From Elusimicrobiota bacterium (lineage in GTDB: Bacteria; Elusimicrobiota; Elusimicrobia; UBA1565; UBA9628): a DNA stretch of 5,622 nt. Numbering within the stretch: the first letter of the stretch is position 1; the number at the start of each line of letters is the position of its first letter. Under the pieces are notes generated by a model. That model did no database searches. It worked only from the letters and a program-made list of their open reading frames with translations, and was not told the origin of the DNA. The stretch spans positions 1-5,622 of the forward strand of contig JAGWRY010000002.1 in the NCBI GenBank assembly GCA_028869495.1, given 5' to 3'. A program made the position numbers and the translations under genes. Shown here piece after piece: positions 1 through 3,359 of the stretch.

Positions 1-1
1 C

Positions 2-157
2 GCCCCCGCGGCGTCGGGCGCGGCGTCCGCTCCCGCCGGGACGGACGCGTCGGCCCCGGCCGCGCCGAAGGACTGGCTCGACAAGGTGCCGGCGCCGGAC
101 CACGCGCCGATCCCGCACCTGACCGACGCCGAAGCGGCCGCCGAGCTCCTGCCCTAG
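2..157 (+). CDS. C-terminal end of an Ala/Pro-rich protein (5' truncated)
   Basis: This frame is open from the left edge to a TAG at 155-157 and gives 51 residues, so only the C-terminus of the protein is present. The first 22 or so residues are almost entirely Ala, Pro, Ser and Gly, as in a flexible linker or periplasmic spacer. They are followed by a more ordinary, charged tail that includes KDWLDKVPAPDHAPIPHL and ends AAAELLP. Every codon but one ends in G or C, the pattern of the real genes nearby, and this supports the frame. It converges on the frameshifted ORF to its right, with only three bases between the two stop codons. No domain can be recognised in what is visible, so no function is proposed. 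The alternative is that the stretch is non-coding and open by chance in GC-rich DNA; the codon bias and the change from linker to charged tail make that less likely. Confidence 0.55.
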   Translation, partial: APAASGAASAPAGTDASAPAAPKDWLDKVPAPDHAPIPHLTDAEAAAELLP

Positions 158-160
158 CGG

Positions 161-446
161 CTACTCGTACGGGATCGCGTCGGTCGGCGGCGGCGGGATC
201 TTGCCGTCCTTGCCGGCCGGCACGTAGCAGTTCAGCGCGACGCCGTCGAACTCGCAGCGCGCGCGGCCAGAAGCCGGCGCCGAGCGCGATCGCCCGCCCG
301 TAGGAGGCCAGCGCCTCCGTGAACTGGCCGATGTTCCCGTCGAGGGCCGCGCGGTCGTTCGCACTGCCGCCGGCGTCGACGTCCGCGCGGGACTTCTCGG
401 CCGCGGCGACGCGCGCCGCCGCGACGCGCGCGCCCGCCCGCGTCAA
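161..446 (-). pseudogene. Frameshifted TPR-like ORF, about 94 codons
   Basis: Two adjacent reading frames look coding. From 446 down to about 261, one frame gives an Ala/Arg-rich helix followed by a segment ending EALASYGRAIALGAGFW, which resembles the first helix of a tetratricopeptide repeat. From about 259 to the TAG at 163-161, a different frame gives CEFDGVALNCYVPAGKDG and then a Pro-rich end, DAIPYE. Both segments use codons ending almost only in G or C, and in both cases the bias stops where the other frame begins. The junction sits in a CG dinucleotide run around 256-266, so one extra base or two lost bases would explain it. The only plausible start in frame is TTG at 446-444, with AGGG at 457-454 seven bases upstream, overlapping the stop of the preceding gene. 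This may be a sequencing or assembly error, a decayed gene, or a tail once joined to the upstream ORF. Only one TPR-like helix is visible, so the family call is weak. Confidence 0.5.
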
Positions 447-455
447 GCGGAGGCC

Positions 456-2105
456 CTAGTGCGGCGGCGGGAAGGGGCGCGGCGGGGTCGGGACCGTCCG
501 CCACTTCGAGCGGTCGAGCGGCACGCGCCGGAAGTAGTCGAGGACGCCGCCGGCCGGGTCGGCGCCGTAGGCCCGGCTCGACGGGATCTGCGGGATGCGC
601 ACCCAGACGACGGCCAGCAGGCCGTCGCGCAGGGCCTTCTCGAACGGGTCGAGCTCGCGGCCCAGCGGCTCGGCGCCGTAGGCGCCCTCCAGGCTCAGCA
701 CGTCGCCGCCGAGGGAGTCGAAGGCCGCGCGCGGGAACAGGTGCGTCGGCTCCTGGCGCAGGAGGCCGTAGACCTCGGCCCCCGCCTTCGGGCCGCCGCC
801 GATCCTGGAGACGAACGACGCGAACAGGCGCGCGACGATCTTCGGGGTCGGGCCGTCCTTCGGGTAATGCCAGCCCTCCTGGGCGAGGGGGTCCACGATC
901 AGCGCGGTGCACGGGTTCTTCGTGTGGTCGTACCTGATCGTGTGCGCGTAGTACTGCGCGTAGCGCTGCTTGAAGAGCTCCTGGATCTTCAGCGTCAGCG
1001 AGTCGTCCTTCATCACGAAGACGAGCATGTCGGTCGGCCGGTACCAGCTCTGGCCGGCGTTCAGGTCGGTCATGTACTTGTCCATCGGGACCATCGCGGA
1101 GATGATCCCCTTCTCGCTGACCGTGTCCATGTCGTAGAAGTTGTCGAACATCCAGTCGGCCATGCTCCCGTGCGGGCCGACGCGGCCGGTGAACATGCTG
1201 AAGTGGCCGGCCTTCGCCTCGTCGTCGTCGCCCTGCGCGCCGTTGAGCATGAAGCCCATCACCGGGCGGCCGTCCCAGTCGCGGCCCTCGCCGGGTCGCT
1301 CCCAGAGGAGCTCCTGCTGGAAGGGCTTCTTCGCGCCGCCGTCGTCGGCGGCGACCAGCCCGTCGATCCCCCGGGAGGTCGCGTCGGCCATGCTCTCGCG
1401 CAGGCGCGCGGGGTCGAGGCGGAAGTCCTCGGGCCAGAGCGTGCGCGCGACCAGCGTGGGCACGCCGCCGATCTCGGCGATCTCGCCGCGGATGCGCAGG
1501 GTCCGGCCGCGCAGGTAGGCCAGGCTCGACGCGTCGTACCAGGACTGGTTCGTGGCCAGGCGCGGCACCAGCTGGAACGGCATCACGGTCCCGTCGGCCA
1601 GGCGCACGTGCAGGCCGTCGGCCAGGAGGGTCGCGTGCTCGAAGAGGCGGTGCGAGCCGATCCAGACGATCGCCGGCGGGCCGGACTTCGGCGTGGCGAT
1701 CACGTCGTCGAGGAAGTACCACTTGCCCTCGAGCGGGCCGCGGCAGGACGGGCACCGCCCGGTGCCGAGCACGAAGTCGCCCTCGCGGTAGGGCCCGAGC
1801 CAGCCGTCGCTGATCCCGGAGGCCGGCGTCGGGGAGACGACGGGAGCGGCGGCGGTCGCGGCGGCGGCCGTCGCGGAGGACTTCGCGAGGGCCGCGACGG
1901 CCCCGGCGCGGGCCGCGGAGGAGCGCGGGACGACGACGATCGCGTCGCCGCCGGCGGCGCGGGATCCGTCGAAGACGGCGCCCAAGCCCGCGGCGCCGTG
2001 CGCCGCGGCGTTCGCGTCGAGCAGGTCGCCGACCGCGCGGTCGGCCGCGGCGGCCGGTCCCGCCGCGAGGGCGAGGGCGAGCGCGCCGGCGAGGGAGCGC
2101 CTCAT
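456..2105 (-). CDS. Exported protein of unknown function, possible permuted papain-like fold
   Basis: This is a 549-residue protein. Residues 1-21 form a classical signal peptide (MRRSL, an Ala/Leu-rich core, then PAAAA before DRAV), so it is probably exported. Residues 62-97 are an Ala/Ser/Thr-rich linker. A segment at 100-225 carries a single CPSC pair (118-121) and looks rich in beta strands. The most structured part, about 280-435, contains AGHFSMFTGRVGPHGS (299-314), DNFYDMDTVSEKGII (321-335), SWYRPTDMLVFV (353-364) and NPCTALIVDP (397-406). A His (H301) at the start of a strand, with a Cys (C399) heading a helix about 100 residues later, recalls permuted NlpC/P60-type hydrolases, in which His precedes Cys. 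That assignment is inference from pattern only. The C-terminus is Pro-rich (PTPPRPFPPPH). The ATG lies four bases after the TGA of the upstream exported gene and has no clear Shine-Dalgarno sequence, which suggests translational coupling. I do not recognise a named family. Confidence 0.85.
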   Translation of the reverse strand: MRRSLAGALALALAAGPAAAADRAVGDLLDANAAAHGAAGLGAVFDGSRAAGGDAIVVVPRSSAARAGAVAALAKSSATAAAATAAAPVVSPTPASGISDGWLGPYREGDFVLGTGRCPSCRGPLEGKWYFLDDVIATPKSGPPAIVWIGSHRLFEHATLLADGLHVRLADGTVMPFQLVPRLATNQSWYDASSLAYLRGRTLRIRGEIAEIGGVPTLVARTLWPEDFRLDPARLRESMADATSRGIDGLVAADDGGAKKPFQQELLWERPGEGRDWDGRPVMGFMLNGAQGDDDEAKAGHFSMFTGRVGPHGSMADWMFDNFYDMDTVSEKGIISAMVPMDKYMTDLNAGQSWYRPTDMLVFVMKDDSLTLKIQELFKQRYAQYYAHTIRYDHTKNPCTALIVDPLAQEGWHYPKDGPTPKIVARLFASFVSRIGGGPKAGAEVYGLLRQEPTHLFPRAAFDSLGGDVLSLEGAYGAEPLGRELDPFEKALRDGLLAVVWVRIPQIPSSRAYGADPAGGVLDYFRRVPLDRSKWRTVPTPPRPFPPPH

Positions 2106-2109
2106 CGCG

Positions 2110-2727
2110 TCAGCGCCCGCAGGACGAAGTCCCGGCGGGATAGGCCGACTCGTACCAGCTCTCGACCGCCGCCGCGTCGGCGTCGAGGCGGCCGACGGTG
2201 CCGACGTGCTTCAGGTTCCAGTCGAAGAAGCGCGCGTACTCGCCGGCCAGCTCCCCGTCCATCGTCCGGCCGTCCTTGTAGTACGACGCGGAGTCGTTCA
2301 GGTAGATCACGTTGTCGTCGGGCAGGTAGAGCGTGCGGAAGGCGACGGGAGCGGGCGCGCCCGGGAACTGCGCCTTCACCGCCGCCTCGTAGAGGGACTC
2401 GTTCGTCTCGCTCTCGCGCAGGACGTCCGGATAGATCGTGTCGTACGGCGGCCGGACGCCCATGTGCGCGATCACGGCGTCGATGATGCAGTCCTGCCGG
2501 CTGGACGGCGTCTCGATCGTCCCGAGGAGACGTCCCGCCTTCTGCTCCAGGCCGCCGGGCTCGTAGCCGAGCGACTCGAGGCGCTTCAGGCGCGCCTCGG
2601 CGCGGGCCCGGGCGACCATCCCCTGGACGTCGCCGGGAGTCAGGCCGAAGAACTCCTGGGCGCGGACGGAGGCGGCGCAAGCCAGCAGAAGGGCGGACAG
2701 GGCGAGGGCTTTCTTCATATTCGTCAT
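2110..2727 (-). CDS. Small exported protein of unknown function
   Basis: This is a 205-residue protein with an N-terminal export signal: KK at 5-6, a hydrophobic core at 7-19, and a signal peptidase I-like site VRA before QEF (cleavage after residue 23). LLAC at 14-17 also loosely resembles a lipobox, so a lipoprotein cannot be excluded. The mature part has a charged helical stretch (about 31-70) and a segment around C80 (SRQDCIIDAVIAHMG). It then has TLYLPDDNVIYLNDSASYY (132-150), followed by TMDGELAGEYARFFDWN (155-171). The last two pieces have the layout of a strand and active helix in zinc peptidases, but the HExxH histidines are absent (GEYAR at 162-166). C80 and C203 could form a disulfide. 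The start at 2727 is preferred over the ATG three codons later because GGGG at 2739-2736 sits eight bases upstream of it. It leads a leftward pair with the 549-residue exported gene. No named family is recognised. Confidence 0.85.
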   Translation of the reverse strand: MTNMKKALALSALLLACAASVRAQEFFGLTPGDVQGMVARARAEARLKRLESLGYEPGGLEQKAGRLLGTIETPSSRQDCIIDAVIAHMGVRPPYDTIYPDVLRESETNESLYEAAVKAQFPGAPAPVAFRTLYLPDDNVIYLNDSASYYKDGRTMDGELAGEYARFFDWNLKHVGTVGRLDADAAAVESWYESAYPAGTSSCGR

Positions 2728-2735
2728 TGTAGCGG

Positions 2736-2739
2736 CCCC
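2736..2739 (-). promoter_or_regulatory. Ribosome binding site deciding the start at 2727
   Basis: GGGG on the minus strand lies eight bases upstream of the ATG at 2727-2725. The alternative in-frame ATG at 2718 has no purine-rich stretch at a suitable distance, only the ACGAAT between the two start codons. Confidence 0.4.
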
Positions 2740-2769
2740 GTCCGCCGCGCGCCTGAGCCGTTGCGCCTA

Positions 2770-2787
2770 GAGGGTCCTAGGCCCTTC
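2770..2787. promoter_or_regulatory. Imperfect palindrome centred on CCTAGG
   Basis: The 18-base segment GAGGGTCCTAGGCCCTTC is symmetric about the point between 2778 and 2779, with seven of nine positions pairing. It lies 43-60 bases upstream of the leftward start codon, where a repressor or activator site for the exported-protein genes would fit. Its role is inferred from position and symmetry alone. Confidence 0.3.
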
Positions 2788-2798
2788 GTCCGGACTCG

Positions 2799-2832
2799 CG
2801 ATAATCACTAGCGCCGGTGATAGCGCTTATCG
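2799..2832. promoter_or_regulatory. Nested inverted repeat CGATAA...TTATCG with TAGCGC direct repeats
   Basis: CGATAA at 2799-2804 is mirrored by TTATCG at 2827-2832. Inside, ATCAC (2804-2808) is mirrored by GTGAT (2817-2821). TAGCGC occurs twice in the same orientation, at 2809-2814 and 2821-2826, twelve bases apart, close to one helical turn. Arms of this kind in an otherwise GC-saturated window suggest a protein-binding site controlling one or both divergent genes. As an RNA, the two arms could pair with a six-base bulge on the 3' side. No known regulator motif was recognised. Confidence 0.4.
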
Positions 2833-2923
2833 TGAGCGGCGAGATTTCCCCTCCGCGAAGCCTCTCATTCGACTGCGGGTGGCGGGATATCCGTTTTTCC
2901 TCTACACTTCACGGCAGAGAGCC

Positions 2924-2930
2924 AAGGCGG
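2924..2930 (+). promoter_or_regulatory. Ribosome binding site deciding the acetyltransferase start
   Basis: AAGGCGG on the plus strand ends five bases before the ATG at 2936; its AAGG core is eight bases away. This supports ATG 2936 over the upstream in-frame GTG at 2879, which would add 19 residues atypical for the family. Confidence 0.55.
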
Positions 2931-2935
2931 GCGCC

Positions 2936-3349
2936 ATGATCGAGTATCGAACGACTCCGGACGGCCTGACGGACGAGGCGCTGAAGGGATTCTTCGTCGG
3001 CTGGCCGAATCCGCCGTCGCCGCGGACGCTGCGGCGAATCCTTCAAGGCAGCTACGCCGTCGTCGTCGCCGTCGACGCGGAGACCGGCAAAGCGGTCGGA
3101 TTCATCAATGCGGTCTCGGACGGCGTCCTGAGCGCCTACATCCCCCTGCTCGAGGTCCTGCCGCCTTATCAGAAGAAAGGCGTCGGCTCGAAGCTGACCG
3201 CGCTCATGCTCGAGCGCCTCGAAGGCCTGTACATGATCGACCTGGCCTGCGATCCCCATCTGGAGGCGTTCTACAGGAAGCTCGGCTTCACGCCGAGCAC
3301 GGCGATGATCCGCCGCGACTACGCGGCGCAGGCGGGACGCGCCGGTTGA
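2936..3349 (+). CDS. GNAT-family N-acetyltransferase
   Basis: This 137-residue single-domain cytoplasmic protein is the usual length for a small GNAT enzyme, which transfers an acetyl group from acetyl-CoA to an amine. Its substrate cannot be told from sequence. FFVGWPNPPSP (19-29) is an N-terminal segment I recall from a widespread small GNAT subgroup. A strand with GKAVGFINAVSDG (51-63) precedes motif A, LEVLPPYQKKGVGSKL (72-87). Within it, Q79-KKGVG-84 is the Q/RxxGxG/A loop that binds the CoA pyrophosphate. Motif B follows as DPHLEAFYRKLGF (106-118), with Y113 in the position often used as general acid. About 14% of codons end in A or T, clearly more than in the flanking genes, which hints at a different history or weaker selection. 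It is divergent from the exported-protein genes and converges on the debranching-enzyme gene. The family call is firm; the function within it is open. Confidence 0.9.
   Translation: MIEYRTTPDGLTDEALKGFFVGWPNPPSPRTLRRILQGSYAVVVAVDAETGKAVGFINAVSDGVLSAYIPLLEVLPPYQKKGVGSKLTALMLERLEGLYMIDLACDPHLEAFYRKLGFTPSTAMIRRDYAAQAGRAG
3311..3328. terminator. GC-rich hairpin between convergent genes, possible terminator
   Basis: CGCCGCG (3311-3317), the loop ACTA, and CGCGGCG (3322-3328) form a perfect seven-base-pair stem with a tetraloop. It ends 19 bases before the acetyltransferase stop triplet (3347) and just past the debranching-enzyme stop in the other direction. No T-tract follows on either strand, so it is not a standard intrinsic terminator. 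It could still slow polymerase where the two transcripts converge. Confidence 0.25.
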
Positions 3350-3359
3350 CGCCGCGCGG

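Larger units (their letters stand above)
2728..2935. promoter_or_regulatory. Divergent intergenic region with probable promoters and operators
   Basis: These 208 bases separate the start codons of the leftward exported-protein genes and the rightward acetyltransferase, so both transcription units probably start here. Base composition drops noticeably around 2798-2835 and 2888-2912, which is unusual in this window. TACACT at 2903-2908 matches four of six positions of a sigma-70 -10 box for the rightward gene, but I found no convincing -35 at the right distance. Two dyad-symmetric segments, listed separately, lie in the middle. No open frame here looks coding. Confidence 0.45.

Noticed and set aside
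137..161. GCCGC...GCGGC as a bidirectional terminator between the convergent stops
   Set aside because: It has only a five-base stem, a 15-base loop and no T-tract. This is expected by chance in such GC-rich sequence.
232..1755. 507-codon minus-strand frame overlapping the 549-residue gene
   Set aside because: It encodes an Arg/Pro-rich chain with no domain-like segments. It is a frame-shifted shadow of the real gene, although its left end overlaps the frameshifted remnant.
1840..1880. GCGGC-rich tandem-like stretch
   Set aside because: It is explained by the Ala/Thr-rich linker of the 549-residue exported protein, not by an independent DNA repeat.
459..2486. 675-codon open frame on the plus strand across both exported-protein genes
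   Set aside because: It is antisense to two genes with signal peptides and well-formed segments. Its product is an Arg/Ala/Gly-rich low-complexity chain typical of shadow frames in GC-rich DNA.
2869..2908. TCGACT and TACACT as a -35/-10 promoter pair
   Set aside because: The spacing is 28 bases, far from the 16-18 expected. Only the -10-like element is mentioned, with low weight.
2879..2935. Upstream GTG start for the acetyltransferase
   Set aside because: It would add 19 residues that do not fit the family and include the candidate -10 box. The ATG at 2936 has a good AAGG site eight bases upstream.
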